DNA of 64,000 bases from Balaenoptera acutorostrata (GCF_949987535.1 NC_080080.1:57510668-57574667), one strand, 5' to 3'. Shown: positions 1 through 13,300, counted from the stretch's first letter. The notes: generated from the letters alone by a model not told the origin. Made by a program: numbers and translations.

Positions 1-367
1 GCCATGAAGAACCTAGTGGCAAGACGGGAATAAAGACACAGACCTACTAAAGAATGGACTTGAGGATATGGGGAGGGGGAGGGGTGAGATGTGACAGGGT
101 AAGAGAGTGTCATGGACATATATACACTACCAAATGTAAATTAGATAGCTAGTGGGAAGCAGCCGCATAGCACAGGGAGATCAGCTCGGTGCTTTGTGAC
201 CACCTAGAGGGGTGGGATGGGGAGGGTGGGAGGGAGGGAGATGCAAGAGGGAAGAGATATGGGAACATATGTATATGTATAACTGATTCACTTTGTTATA
301 AAGCAGAAACTAACACACCATTGTAAAGCAATTATACTTCAATAAAGATGTTAAAAAAAAAAAAAAA
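1..367 (+). mobile_element. L1 3' UTR with poly(A), young-looking
   Basis: The window opens inside an L1 3' UTR, ending ATACTTCAATAAAGATGTT and a run of A at 353-367. The same 3' UTR type appears reversed at about 40441-40800, so both belong to one subfamily. Confidence 0.85.
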
Positions 368-681
368 GAATCCGCCTGCCATTGCAAGGAACATGGGTTC
401 GATCCCTGGTCCGGGAAGATCTCACATGCCATGGAGCAACTAAGCCCGTGTGCCACAACTACTGAGCCTGCACTCTAGAGGCCGTGAGCCACAACTAAGG
501 AAGCCTGCACACCTAGATCCCATGCTCCACAACAAGAGAAGCCACTGCAATGAGAAGCCCACACACTGCAACAAAGAGTAGCCCCTGCTCACCGCAACCA
601 GAGAAAGCCCGTGCACAACAATAAAGACCCAACACAGCCAAAAATAAATAAATAAAATAAATAAATTTATTTTTAAAAAAA
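368..681 (+). mobile_element. CHR-type SINE, head missing
   Basis: The copy starts at GAATCCGCCTGCC, so the first ~30 bases of the tRNA-like head are missing. It runs through the B-box-like GGTTCGATCCC and ends in an (AAAT)n tail. It abuts the poly(A) of the preceding L1. Confidence 0.85.
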
Positions 682-868
682 GAGATACAAACTACTATGT
701 ATAAAGTAGATAAGCAACAAGGATATAATGTATAGCACAGGGAAATATACTCACTGTTTTGTAATAACTTTAAATGGAGTATAATCTATACAAAATATTG
801 AATCAGTATGCTGTACACCTGAAACTAATATAATATCATCAATCAACTATACTTCAATTCAAAAAAAT
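682..868 (+). mobile_element. Older L1 3' end
   Basis: The sequence from AGATACAAACTACTATG to GTACACCTGAAACTAATA and TATACTTCAATTCAAAA is an older L1 3' UTR type. It differs from the one at 1-360. Confidence 0.7.
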
Positions 869-3725
869 TATTGAGATTTGTTTTGAGGCCTAACATGTGA
901 TCTATCCTGGAGCTTGTTCCATGTACACTTGATAGTATTCTGAAGTTTCTGAATGGTATATTCTATAGCTATACATTAAGTCCATCTGGTCTAATGTGTT
1001 GTTTAAGGCAAATGTTTCCTGATTGATCTTCTGTCTGGATGATCTATCCACTGAGGTAAGTGGGGTATTAACGTCCCCTACTATTATTGTATTACTGACA
1101 ATTTCTCCCTTTACATCTGTTCACTTTATATATTTATTCACTTTATATATTTAGGTGCTCCCATGCTGGGTGCATAAATATTTACAAATGTTATATCCAC
1201 TTCTTGGCTCAAGCCCTTTATCATTATGCACTGCCCTTGTTTTTTGTTACAGTTTTTGTTTTCAAGTCTATTTTGTCTGATATGAATACTGCTATCCCAG
1301 CTTTCTTTTCATTTCCAATTGCATGGAATATCTTTTTCCATCCCTTCACTTTCAGTCTTTGTGTGCCTCTAGATCTGAAATGAGTCTATTGTAGGTAGCA
1401 TATCCACTCAGCCACCCTATATCTTTTGACTGGAGCATTTAGTCCATTTACATTGAAACTGATTATTGATATGTATGGTATAAGGTATGTACTTATTACC
1501 ATTTTGTTTATTATTTTCTTGTTGTTTTTGTAGTTCTTATCTGTTCCATTCTTCTTTTCCTGATCTTTTCCCTTGTGACTGGATAATTTTCTTTAATGTT
1601 ATGTTTGGGCTCCTTTCTATTTTGCATGTGTGTACCTATTGCAGATTTTGGTTTGCAGTTACCATGAGGTTCATATATATATCAACCTATATGCAGTAGT
1701 TTATTTTAAGCTGATAGTTGCTTACATCCAAATGCATTCTAAAAGCACTACATTTTTACTCCCCTTTCCCACATTTTTTATGTCATATTTTATATCTTTT
1801 TATTTTGTATCTCTTATGTACTTATTGTATAGTTGATTTTATGACTTTTGTCTATTAACTTTCATATTAGATTTTTAAGTGGCTAAACTACTGCCTTCAC
1901 TATATATTTGCCTTTACCAGTGAGATTTTTTTTTCTTTCATATATTTTCTATTCCTAGTTATGGCCTTTCCTTTCCTGCTTAAAGAATACCCTTTAAGTT
2001 TTCTCGTAAGGCCATTTTAGTGGTGATGAACTCCTTTACTTTTTGCTTGTCTGTGAAATTCTTTATCTCTCTTTCAATTCTGAATGATAACTTTGGCAGG
2101 TAGAATAATCTTGGCTGTTAAGATTTTTCTTTTTCCTTTTTCCTTTAAATACATTGTGCCACTCCCTTCTAGCCTGCAAGGTTTCTGCTGAAAAATTAAC
2201 TGATAGCCTTATGGGGGTTCCCTTGTATGTGACTAGTTGTATTCCTCTTGCTGCTTTTAAAATTTTCTCTTTATCTTTAACTTGTGCCATTTTAATGATG
2301 ATAAGTCTTGGTGTGAATCTCTTTGGGTTTATCTTATTTGGTACTTTCTGTGCTTCCTCAACCTGGATATCTGTTTCCTTCCCCAGGTTAGGGAAGTTGT
2401 CAGCTATTATTTTATCCAATAAGTTTTCTGCCCCTTTTTCTCTCTTCTCCTTTTGGGACCCTTATAACGCAAATGTTAGTACACTTGATGTTGTCTCTGA
2501 GGTCCCTTAAACTATTCTCATTTTTAAAAGTTCTTTTTTGTTTTTGCCATTCTCATTGGGTACTTTTCACTTTTCTATCTTCTAGACCACTGATCTATTC
2601 TTCTTTATTATCTAATATGCTGTTGATTCCCCATGGTGTATTTTTTGTTTCAATTATTGTATTTTTCAGCTCTGATTGGTTCTTTCTTTTATTTTCTAAA
2701 TCTTTGTTGAAGTTCTCACTGTGTTTCTCCATTTTCCTCCAAAGTTCAGGGAGCATGTTTATGACTATTACTTTGAACTCTTTATCAGGTAAATTATTTA
2801 TCTCCATTTCATTAGGATTTCTTTCTGGGGTTTTATCTTGTTCTTCCACTTGGAACATATTTTCTGTCTCCTCATTTTGTTTCTCTGTTTGTTTCTATGA
2901 ATTAAGCAAAACAGCTACCTCTCCCAGTCTTGAAGCTGTGGCTCTGTGTAGGAGAGTCCCCTATGTAGACTGCATGTGTTGGGTGGCTTTGGCAGGCTGG
3001 CTGGAGGTGGAGTAGGTGCCAGCTGAGGGTGGGGTCCAGGGGTTGCCTTGGCAGGATAGCCAGAGCTGGAGTAGGTGCAGATTAGGGGGGGTCCCATAGT
3101 GTACCACATCAGGGCCACCTTGGCAGGATGGCTGGAGTGGGCACACACTAGGGGGAGGCCTCAGAGCACACAATGCCAGGGTCACCTTTGGGGGACAGCT
3201 GGAGCTGGTTTGGGCCAGCAGCCTGGGGCACACTGGGATGGCCCTGGCAGGCCTGCTAGAGCACCTGAACCATGTTCCTGCTTATACTATTAAGGTGGAG
3301 GGGGAAAACAAAAAAATGGTGCTCTCCAGTGCCTCTGGGCCCCAAGAGAATTACAGCAGGCCCCCTCCTATATGGCAGATGCTCTAGGGTTAGCAAATAG
3401 ATTTCCTTCATGTATAGTCTAGGTGCCCTTTAAACCACTCTTCTTCCCCCATACCCCAGGACAGGCAAGTCTGTATGCAGACCCCTCAGTGATATACCTC
3501 CCTACTGGAGGTCACCATAACAGGGGTGGGATTCCTGCTGATACTATGTCTCCATCTCTCCTACCTGTCTGTATGTGGTCATTCTATTATTTGTCATGCA
3601 GAAGCTGTTCAATCAGCCCTTAGTTCTTCTTCAGGAGTAATTGCTCTGATAAGTAGGTGTAGATTCAATGTGTTGTGGGAGGAGGTGAATTCAGGGTCTT
3701 CCTACACTGCCATCTTGAACTGGAA
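869..3725 (-). mobile_element. Old antisense L1: 5' UTR, ORF1 and ORF2 endonuclease part
   Basis: Read on the - strand, the 5' end is at about 3725 (TTCCAGTTCAAGATGGCAG). GC-rich 5' UTR follows to about 2900, then ORF1. ORF1 is recognisable at 2063-2419 from NFPNLGKETDIQVEEAQ and GTPIRLSVNFSAETLQARRE. The ORF2 endonuclease domain occupies about 1480-880. Many stops show it is dead. The reverse transcriptase part and 3' end are missing. Confidence 0.75.
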
Positions 3726-5279
3726 CCTATTCCCTTCCCTTCTGAATCTGTTCTCCACATAGTAACAGAAGTGATTTATAAAAAGTAAATTTGAAAACAG
3801 AAAAAGTAATTTGAAACTTCTGCTTCAAGAAGGAAAAGTACATCTTCTTCCCCCTATTTCTCCCATTAAGTACAACTGAAAACCCTGGAAACTGTATATA
3901 AAACAAACATGACTCTGGAAAGTGGAGAGAAGGCAAACCAGCTAGGGACATGGAGACCCAAGGAACCACAAGGTAGTGAGTTACCTGTGTTTTCTTTTAA
4001 CCTCATACATTCCAGATTTGGAGTTGAAGAACTGGCATACCAGAAATGTCAACAGACATAAGCAAAAAGAGCCCAAACAAAAGCCATACTCCTTGGAGGT
4101 TTGAGAGGGATAAATATGCTTGGAAATGAGAAAGGAAGCAGGAGCCACAGAGGGTTTTATTAGTGAGGAGAAGCAGCATGTCCCAGTGTTTTCCTTTTCT
4201 TTTTTTTTTTTTTTCAATCTAACTCATCTACTCCTTTTCCCTCTGGACTATATTTTAGATTTCAGATCTCCCTGACACATTTCCATGGCAATACTAGACC
4301 ATTACCACCTATCTCGATTCCACCACTATCAGACAGGAACCAGATTTTCAGATGAGATCTGGGGAACAGGAATAAAGGAAATGAGAAGTGGCAGGAGAAC
4401 GGAAGGGCAGATAATAAGATGCTGAATTAACCTCTTAACTTACAGCAAATATTCAAAGTGTCAGTGGAGAAGGAGAGAGAGGAAACTCAACAAAGGTGTG
4501 GCAATTCATACTTCAGGATACATTACGAATACTCACTGAGAGTTTCAAACTCTTTACTACCACATTCAACTCAACGGGGAAGGTTTTATGGAAGACATGA
4601 ACATGTGAGAATCAATTGAAAGACGGATAATTCAGTGAATTGCTGGGATGTAAGAAAGAAATTTAGGAAAAACTGCAAAGGTGTCAATGTAATAACTGAA
4701 CCAAAAAGGAAATTTAGTATTCTTGATTACTGACACATGAATACTATACATGAATATATTATGTATATTATATACATAATAATACTATATATTGTTATAT
4801 AAATATATTGAAATATATAATAAAATTTAAGCTGTATTATAATTAAATATTAAGAAAAAAATCTAATTGAATATACTTTTTAAGTTTCACTTTTAGGTCC
4901 AAATCAGTGCTGAAACAGTGTACTAGGAAACAACTGAAACCTTGAAACAAGCATTTTAAATATAAATCCATTAGTGTTCTTCATACCGTAATGAATTAGT
5001 CTATACACTAATGAATTACTCTAATCTAGGCTTTTTGAATTCTCAGTAAATACCTTTGGATAATATTTGCTAATGTTAAAATCAAACCATATATATCAGA
5101 CACCATATTAAGCGACTTGTATATAATATCAGTACCTTTTGTTTTGCTAGCCAATGGATTCCTTTTAAAGCTGCTTATAACTTTTTCTTTAATATATATA
5201 ACTGTGAAATGCTAAATTTTAACACAAGGTGGCTCTTCCTAGATTCTAAATTAACTGTATCATGTAAGTAGCACTGAAG
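3726..5279. other. Gene-free sequence
   Basis: No gene or confidently named repeat is visible. There is a T-rich run at about 4197-4214 and a very AT-rich patch at about 4740-4860. Short open frames here lack any recognisable family or coding pattern. Confidence 0.5.
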
Positions 5280-5572
5280 GGCTTCCCTGGTGGTGCAGTG
5301 GTTAAGAATCCACCTGCCAATGCAGGGGACATGGGTTCAAGCCCTGGTCCAGGAAGATCCCACACGCCACAGAGCAACTAGCCCAAGTGCCACAACTACT
5401 GAGACAGCACTCTAGAGCCTGCAAGCCACAACTACTGAAGCCTGCACACCACAACTACTGAAGCCCACACACTGTAGAGCCCGTGCTCCACAACAAGAGA
5501 AGCCACCACAATGAGAAGCTTGCGCACCACAATGAAGAGTAGCTCCTGCTCGCTGCAACTAGAGCCAGTTTG
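5280..5572 (+). mobile_element. CHR-type SINE
   Basis: It starts at GGGCTTCCCTGGTGGTGCAG and is collinear with the other copies up to GCTGCAACTAGAGCC. It then breaks off before the usual AAAT tail, so the 3' end is lost. Confidence 0.85.
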
Positions 5573-5879
5573 GGAAAGGAGAAAAAAATGTAATATGTAC
5601 AACTACATGCTCTTTCAATGATTTTTGTATGTATATGTGTGTGTGTGTATGTGTGGGGGGGGTCGGGGGGTGTTGGAAATCCATGATTTAACCTATTTCA
5701 TTTGTACAAGAGTATATCTCCCATTCAGTGATGGATACAGGATATGAAATGTCAGATATGAAATAATTCACTTAAGGAATGTCTTTATTAGCATTTGGGA
5801 GAAGCCCAAAATACAAAACATTCATTCATTCAACAAATATATATTGGTCCTGACTATATTCCAGACTCTAATAGACAAC
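5573..5879. repeat. Gene-free stretch with a GT/G-rich simple repeat
   Basis: A TATGTGTGTG run followed by GGGGGGG and GGGGGG tracts lies at about 5625-5672. The rest is unassigned. Confidence 0.5.
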
Positions 5880-6135
5880 ATAACAGAGTGGTTAAGAACA
5901 TAGACCCTGGAGCCAAATTGTCTAGGTTCCAATAGTAGTGCACACACCCCCGCCCCCACTATCTGTGTCCTCTTAGGTGAAATACTTAACTTATTGTACC
6001 TAGATTTACTCATGTGTGAAATGGGTCCAATAATATAAGGTTGTCATGAGGATCAAATATTCAATATAAGTAAAAAGTATAAAAGAGTGCTTGCTATGTT
6101 TAAGTGCTTGGTAAGTATTAGCTATGATTATTAGG
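5880..6135 (+). mobile_element. MIR SINE
   Basis: The fragment matches the MIR order: AGAGTGGTTAAGAACATAG, then GTGAAATACTTAACTTATTG, GTGAAATGGGTCCAATAATA and TGCTTGGTAAGTATTAGCTA. Confidence 0.65.
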
Positions 6136-6149
6136 CACTGTAGTTGACT

Positions 6150-6640
6150 TAAATCACATCAGCAAATTCCTTGACACTCCTCCCAACAAAAGTCTAATGT
6201 TCTTTTCTTTAGATATGAGCTAGCCTCAGCAATGCATTCACAAAAAGCAGAAGGCAGTGACTTCTGAGGCTAGTTTAAAAAAGCAATACAACCTCAGCAT
6301 GGTCCACTCTTTCTTAGGATGCTCACTCTGGGAACCCAGACACCATGTTGTGAGGAAACAAGGAACAAGACACAAGGAAAGTCCAGGTAGAGGTGTCTGG
6401 CCAACAGCCCCAACTAAGGTTCTAGGCAACAGTGAGCATCAGCTGGCAGACTTGCGTATTAATGAGCCAACAGGTGGTTCCAGTCACAGCCTTCAAGCCG
6501 CCCTAGGTGTGGCTGAGTAGAGCAAAGCTGAGTTGTCTCTCCCAAGCCATGTTCCCATTGCAGAGGCATGAGCAAAATAAATGTTATTGCTTTAAGCCAC
6601 TAGGTTGTGCCAAGTTTAGTCACTCATTAATAACCAGGAC
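6150..6640 (+). mobile_element. MLT1-type LTR (ERVL-MaLR), degraded
   Basis: Hallmarks are ACCATGTTGTGAGGA, CCAACAGCCCCAACTAAGG and the 3' end AAATAAATGTTATTGCTTTAAGCCACTAGG. No internal retroviral reading frame accompanies it. Confidence 0.6.
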
Positions 6641-6729
6641 AGGCACTGAACCCATAAATAAGAAGACCCAGCTTCTTCCTTCAAAGAATAGTACAGTCAA
6701 GTATACAGGGACAGTATGATCTACCAAGA

Positions 6730-6880
6730 AAATTTATGGACTTTGGAGTCAGATAATCCAGAGTCCTAATCCTCTCTGTTTACTGCCAAACACCTCCCTA
6801 AACTCTGCTTCTGCATCTGAAAAATCAAGGTAGTAATACTTGCCCTCAAGGATTTCTATATACCCTAGCAAATCACCTCC
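6730..6880 (+). mobile_element. MIR fragment
   Basis: GACTTTGGAGTCAGATAATC is followed by CATCTGAAAAATCAAGGTAG and TAATACTTGCC, the usual MIR order. It is strongly decayed. Confidence 0.5.
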
Positions 6881-8150
6881 CTGCCTTGAGACTTGCCTCT
6901 CTATTTCTTCTGGACACCAGAGACAGTATAATCTGTCCGAAATGCAAATCTGATCCTGGGTTCTTTTCTTTGTCTTCCCATTGCCCATTCCCAAGAGGAA
7001 ACTTCTATGCTCCTCAACCTTGCTTTCAAGGTCCTCTGTGACCTGGTCTTCCACCTCCTCGGCCTCATCCTGAGCCTTCCCAACTCTATGATTTGAGATT
7101 ATTTGCTCTGTGGACTTCCTCTATTTCTCTTCTTGCATTTCCTTCTAAAATTCAAAGAATTCCCAGTCAAGTCTCTATGTAGTGTTCCAGCCACAGAAAC
7201 ATGAGCTTGTCTGAAAGCTTGAAGGACAGGGTAGATCTTAAGTATGACGTTCTTAAAGAGGTGACACAGGAGTTTCATGCAGAATTTCAAAGAAAGCTAC
7301 CAAAGCATTACCTTTATACACCTTTCCTTCCCCTGAAGGTTTTCCATTCTGAGCAGCTGGCAAAAATCTTTTTCCCCACATGGCTCTCTTATAGTCAGGT
7401 AGCTCCACCCTCCATTCTATCCCACCTCCATCATGTACCACTCCTGGTCCTCAATCTTCCACCCAAGACCAATGGCTAAGGTAATCCATCCTAGAATGGT
7501 TTAGGACATACAGAGAACCTAGCAGTCAGACGCTTAGACTTCTCTCACGTCCTCAGAAAGGAAGCACACATGGAACTTCCTGGGAAAGGCAATCTCAGCT
7601 ATCCTCTTGGTTGCTTTACTTATATAAAAAAATCAGCCCATTACTGCATTATGCAAAAGACCTAATAAGCAAGATTGACTCCTTTACTTTAAGGTCTGGG
7701 GTGCATGGAAAATTGTACCTATTCATATACTCATAATGTTTTGCCCCTAATACACTTGACTCTACCATGCTGTTTTTCACCACCAGACCTTAGGAAATAC
7801 TGTCCTGCCTGGAATGCCCCCCTCCCCCCACTTCCAATCCCTATTCCCTTCACCTGTGTAACTTTTAATAATCCTTCAGATCTGAACTTAGATGTTATTT
7901 TCTCCAGGAAGTCATCACTGATTATCCACCCCACAGCCTGGGTTGGCCCACTTCCTTCGTATGAACACTCTCTACCGAGTTATGGTTCTTGCTGCTCTGC
8001 ATTGTAATCACCTGTTTGGTCTGTTGCCTTTGAACTATACTGTAAATGCCATGAGGGCAATAACTAATTCTGATTTTATTACCACTGTATCTCTTGTGTC
8101 GGAGTATGGCAACCATAAGTGTTCAATAAATATCTGTTGGTGAAAAGAAT
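6880..8150 (+). mobile_element. L2 LINE fragments
   Basis: The first piece has the typical TTCAAGGTCCTCTGTGACCT followed by CTCCTCGGCCTCATC. The second (about 7785-8150) has CTGCCTGGAATGCCC and the L2 3' end with TTCAATAAATATCTGTTGGTGAA. No intact frame remains. Confidence 0.6.
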
Positions 8151-9660
8151 AAATGAGATAATACATGTAAAGTGACTACCACCGAACCTGACACTTAATC
8201 CCCAACTCCAAGTAAAACTGCCTCTCTCTTCTTTATGCTGATCAGGTACCCTGTTGAGAGATCCATCCTAGTGTCTAGAACACATTCATATTTATTGATT
8301 TAAGTGCCTATCTCTACTTAACTGCTAACTGAAGTTGTTAAGTATAAAGTGTTTATTTTTAAATGACCAGCACTTGGAATTATGCTTCACACACACGAGG
8401 TACTCAGCAAATGTGGGCTGACTGAATGAAGGGGGAGACAAATATGAAAACAATTTCAATACAGTGTGATAAAGGCCGAAGTTTACACTAAGGACAAACA
8501 GGAGCACAGAGGAAGAAATGTCAACTAAGCTTGGGAAACTTATGAAAAAACACATGAAGGATTTCAAATGTAAGCTTTATGAATGGACTCTGTCAAAGGA
8601 GAGAGAAGCAGCAGCATGGACCAAGGAGAGGAGGCATTTCACATTTACAACAAGTGCTTCATCCAGTATAGGGGCTAAAAAGAGAAAAAAAGAAAAACAG
8701 GAATGAGGAGATTAGAGTGGTAGGCAGGGGCCAGATCATAAAATCCTTCATGCCAGCTGCCAGGCTAAAGAGTTTTGCGTTTTATCTCATAAATGATGCT
8801 TAATAATAAAGGATTATGATGCATGTAGATCTATGTTTCAGAATTCTCACTCTAGTAGCAAAAGTGGAGAATGAAAGTCTGGTGTCAAGGTTACCAATGT
8901 GGAGCCAATTGTATTGGTCCAGGGCAATATATTGGATGCCCAAAGGAATGTATTTGTAGTGATAAATGAAGAGAAAACAGTTTTGAAAGATATTTTAAAA
9001 AACAATTAATAGAGACTGCTTCTGACAGGGTATAAGGAACGGAGAAATAAAAATCTGGGACAATACTTAAGTTTTCTGCTTCAGGTGATCTAGTAGGTAG
9101 GAATATTGTCACCAACCAAAGTAGAGAGGGGAGGGGAACATCAAGGTAGAGAGGAGGGAGACAATGAAGAAATAATGACTTTAAAGTACTGATGGGACAT
9201 TCAAGTAGGAATGTTCAACCAGCTTTTGGGACTAAGCCTAAGTGGAATGCTCCCTCCTTTTCTGTTCTCTTCACTTCTAGAAAAGGAAAAACTGGGATTG
9301 GGGGGTCAGCTTTACCATTTTTCCAGCTGGACTGTTGCTAACAGGCAAACACTTCTCATCACTCCGCAGCCACAATGAAGTGGGTGCTATTCCCTGTGGA
9401 TTGCTAGAGGGGAAGATAAGTGACCTCAATCTTTACTAGACACCACCTAACCTGACTTTCCATAAATCAATAGAGATCTAGTGGAAGTATAAGCTGATCT
9501 TTATTGAGGAAGAACCCTTGAAAACCATCCCAACCTTTCTCTAAAGCTATACATCTTTACCCATTAATTGGGACACCATCCAAGTTCTTCTGCCTCTTAT
9601 TTAGGATTTACACATATCCTCATCATTGATCACCTCTCATTATGTCATTAACTACCCTCA
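8151..9660. other. Gene-free sequence with an ancient dispersed repeat fragment
   Basis: About 8700-8870 reads GGTAGGCAGGGGCCAGATCA, then TTTTGCGTTTTATC. This phrase belongs to an old repeat family that recurs at about 26.6-27.5, 45.9-46.2, 48.3-48.8 and 55.4-55.6 kb. I cannot name the family with confidence. The rest is unassigned. Confidence 0.4.
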
Positions 9661-10685
9661 TAGAGAACATTATTGATTGTTTTTCAGCATCCATGTTCCA
9701 TCCTCCCCTCCCAACAGCATCCAGATTGTTATGCTGACATACACCCCCTCCCCCATGCAACCCATGTTCTTTGCATAAAGCTTATTCAAAGTTGCCTACT
9801 TCAGGGCTGGACCTTGGTTGATTTAAGCCAACAAACATGTTCTATTCCCCTGGCCACAGTCACTGCTGCATTGTTGGGCATCTGACTTAAACCGTCCAAT
9901 CAGGATAAATCTCAGGAATCTGCTTGGAATATTCAGATGGAAATTCTTTTTCCCACAAGAATTAACGAGGAGACGTATATACTTCATTACTACCGGCAGC
10001 CATCCTACATCATGAGGCTTTTTAGCCTAACAAACACTACAGAAAATAGAACAGAACCATTAAGTCATCAGATCACCCAACTTAAAATCCATCCTACCTC
10101 TGTATTTTCAGGTAATTGTGTCAGTACATTTGATTATTAATGTTTCAGCAAGTGTGAGCCATATTTTCTATTACTTATACCCCCAAGTCATACCAACCAA
10201 TTTAGAACCTGGTATTAAAACGTGAAATGAGCTGAATGAGAGAAGCATGGTCCGGGGCATATCCCAGGCTGAGGAACTGGCCATCCTGATAATAAGGTGG
10301 AAAAATTGTTGGTTAAACTGTTAGCTGCTGTGATGGGAAAGAAACGCTGTATTCACAAACACTGAATTCTCCAGGGTACCTCATCCTCTCTCTTCAGTCC
10401 TTCTCAAATATTACCTGGGTGATGTTGGTGGCACATCTCAATAATTCTCTGAACCAGCAGCCCTCAATAAGAATTTTGGAGAAGTTTGCTGGCTCCACCT
10501 ACCTGTGTACTGCATCCTTAGAACATAGAGTACTTAGCAACTTATATCCTCATCTTTGGTACTTAGCTGCCATAGGTGATAAAACTCATGTATCAGCTAG
10601 TTGCATATCTTTATGTCTATCTATATCTACACCCATACCTATAACTATATTTATATACATGCTTATGTGTATATCTATAAAGTAT

Positions 10686-10728
<43 letters not shown>

Positions 10729-11280
10729 TCTAAGTCTATATATCCAGCTGCATACATAACCGTATGTTGTTGTAACATTAGGGTGGTTATAGCAATTAAA
10801 GGAGCTCAATGGGTATTTGTTGAATGAATAAAAAATGCCTGCAACATTTTGCATTCTCAGTAAAGGCTAGGCATTATTATTTGTATTTATTGTATAATAG
10901 TAAAGGTAGTAACAACAAAAAATCCCAAGTTAAGCTTGCTTATCAATAAGGAAATTTATTACCTCAGATAATTTCAAAACCAGAAGCAGAGCAGACTCTA
11001 GGCACAGTAAAATCAAAGGCACCATCATGTCATCAAGATGCTTACCCCCCTTCACTCTGCCATCCTCATACCGGCTCCATCCCAAAGTGATTCCCTTGCA
11101 GTTGCAAAATGACAACCAATGGCAGTCAGGACTCTGTGCTTCCTTGTTCATAGCCAATTGCAGAGAAGAAGGGAATACTTCCCCCCAAGAACAGAAATTA
11201 AACCCTTCCCTTTTCTTGGCCTTTCTCTTGACCCTTCTCTTCACTTGCCTATGTGGCAAGCAGCCCTAAGGTGGCTCTGT
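9661..11280. other. Gene-free sequence with degraded repeats
   Basis: About 9670-10140 looks like an old LTR or DNA-transposon remnant (CCCTGGCCACAGTCACTG, CCAATCAGGATAAATC). An L2-type end lies at about 10795-10835. About 10925-11260 resembles another old repeat. None keeps a protein frame. Confidence 0.35.
10689..10730. repeat. (TA)n microsatellite
   Basis: An alternating TA tract of about 30 bases is flanked by CATACATA and ACATATATC. It is a likely length polymorphism. Confidence 0.85.
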
Positions 11281-13300
11281 CCAATTTAAGATAAAAGAAA
11301 AATTTTAAAGATATTGACTAGCCCACAGAACCTCTAGGACACTTGGGGACAATGCAGCCAGGAACAAAGCCTAAAACCAAGCCATAAAACAAGTCTTATG
11401 ATGATGCTTCGGTCACTGAGCTTTAGACACTGGACCTCAGACGACCAACACAGCCGGCATGGAAAAGGATTCATCTGATTGGTAATGCCGAGGGCATGTT
11501 CTGTACCCTAGCTGCCATGGAGGCTGAGAAAGCAAGTATACAGCAATTCAGAATTTTATAGGGGGGAATGGGTTCTGACCTCTCACCCAGATTCATAAGA
11601 CTGGCATTCCCTAGACTCAGAAAGACACTCAGAGAGTTGGCATCCAATAAGGTCCACTGCAGAACTGTTACAGGAGCTTCTGCCAACTCAGCCACCCACA
11701 TGGTATGGTGCTCCCTGGGGAAAAGAGGACTAGGTGAACAAAACTCAAAGGGCTTGCTTGTCAAACTGTGCAACACTTCAGTATTCAAGCAAAAGTGAAA
11801 GAAAGTTCTCCATTTCAATTGGCAGCAGGCTGCTGTCCTGTGGGTCTCCAGTTCAGCAGGGGCAGGTAGCATTGCTGGAAGATCTCCAGCTTGCATCCGT
11901 GGTGTAAGAGTTTGACTCAAGTGACACTGAATGTCTCAGCTCTGTTAGTGGAAAGGCTAGTGTAGAGCTGTCAACGCAAGCATGACTCCATCAGTGGCAA
12001 AAGCAGTGACAGCAGCTCATCCAGCAATGGTGACAGGGAGCAATGACCAAAACAGATTCCCGGGAGCACAGAAGATATCTCTTGGGGAGTTTAAGGGTAT
12101 GTAGAAAAGGAAAAATTTACAACAGACTAGAACTCCTTAAAATGAAGTGGGAGCTTGAAACTAGCAAGATTTGGGTATTAATGTTAACATCCAATGTCTC
12201 AGAGACATATGGATCACATATGCAATTGGAGAAACATCTGGCATCTTACTTCCTGGAATTAGAATGAGTTCTTAGGAAAAGGAAAAGGGAGTGCTTTTGC
12301 TAACTGGTTTCCGTTTTCCTCCTACAGAACATATGAAGCAGCTTTCCTAGAACGCTCTGCACCCCCCCCCATGTCTACAAAGTTGTTTTCTTCTAGACAT
12401 TCACATTCTCAGAGAGGTCCGATTTGATGCCTCAGTGGATAATTGCTGCACGTCCCCCTACCCCAGCCACTCTGATCATATTACTCTATTTTATTGTCTT
12501 CAAAGAATATAAACCTAGATAAATTCTTAAAACTTATTTCTTGTTATGTCTATTGTCTGTCCCCACGTAAACATTCACCAAATGTGAACTCCATGAGAAG
12601 AGTGGCTTTGCATATGTTGTTGCTGACAAATTCCTGGAGGCTTAGAACAATAACTGGAACATATGGTAGGCAGGCAAAAAATATTTGTTGAATGAAGAGG
12701 AAGATCTGGCTCCTCACAGAGTTGAGGTTATTTGATACCACCTAAAAATTAAAACTGTCTGCAAGTCTTTATTTCAATTCAAACAACTTTGTCTCTCATT
12801 ATTAAGCAATCTCTACATAAAATCCTCTATACCTTTTCTGCCTAGGATACTCCTTTTCCCAACCATACTCCTCGTTTCCCATCCAGACACATCCTTCACC
12901 TGGTTAATTCCTTCCCAACCCTTCTGGCCCATCCAGTCTTTCAATAAGGAAGATGAGAGAAGTGAGACCTCAGAACCAATATCAAAGAGCAAATCAGAAT
13001 AACAGTAAAGCATCTGAGGACAGACCAGGCACAGGAGAACATCAGTTTATCAAGACAAATTATTTTAGGAGCCAAACCTAGGATGCATGAATTATACTAG
13101 AGCTAGGTAAGAGTCAAAGAGAAAAAAGAAATGAAATCATCTGAGCCAGCTATCATACTGTTAAATGAAGTGAGGAACCCAGGAGTTCCTGGAACTAAGT
13201 CCAAAGACTTTGTTTTCAATCTATGTCTTGCCAAGTATGGCCCTCTGAGGGTCTAGGTTCTACCCCCTGCAATGACAGAGAAGGACTGGCAGAGGAGAAA
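11281..13300. other. Gene-free sequence, L2 end at about 12570-12695
   Basis: A 149-codon open frame on the - strand (11471-11920) has no recognisable domain and is treated as chance. AATATTTGTTGAATGAAGAG near 12680 is an L2-type 3' end. The rest is unassigned. Confidence 0.4.

Noticed and set aside
2473..3015. 180-codon + strand open frame
   Set aside because: It is the antisense of an old L1 ORF1 and 5' UTR; the T-rich strand gives Phe/Leu/Ser-rich chance frames.
5280..5360. tRNA-like A and B boxes in the SINE heads as tRNA genes
   Set aside because: The boxes belong to tRNA-derived SINEs. No cloverleaf with proper stems and anticodon arm is intact.
6150..6640. Possible endogenous retrovirus with genes
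   Set aside because: Only a degraded solo LTR of MLT1 type is present; no gag, pol or env sequence flanks it.
11471..11920. 149-codon open frame on the - strand
   Set aside because: No recognisable domain, composition typical of non-coding DNA, no splice or promoter context, and an overlapping + strand frame of similar quality.
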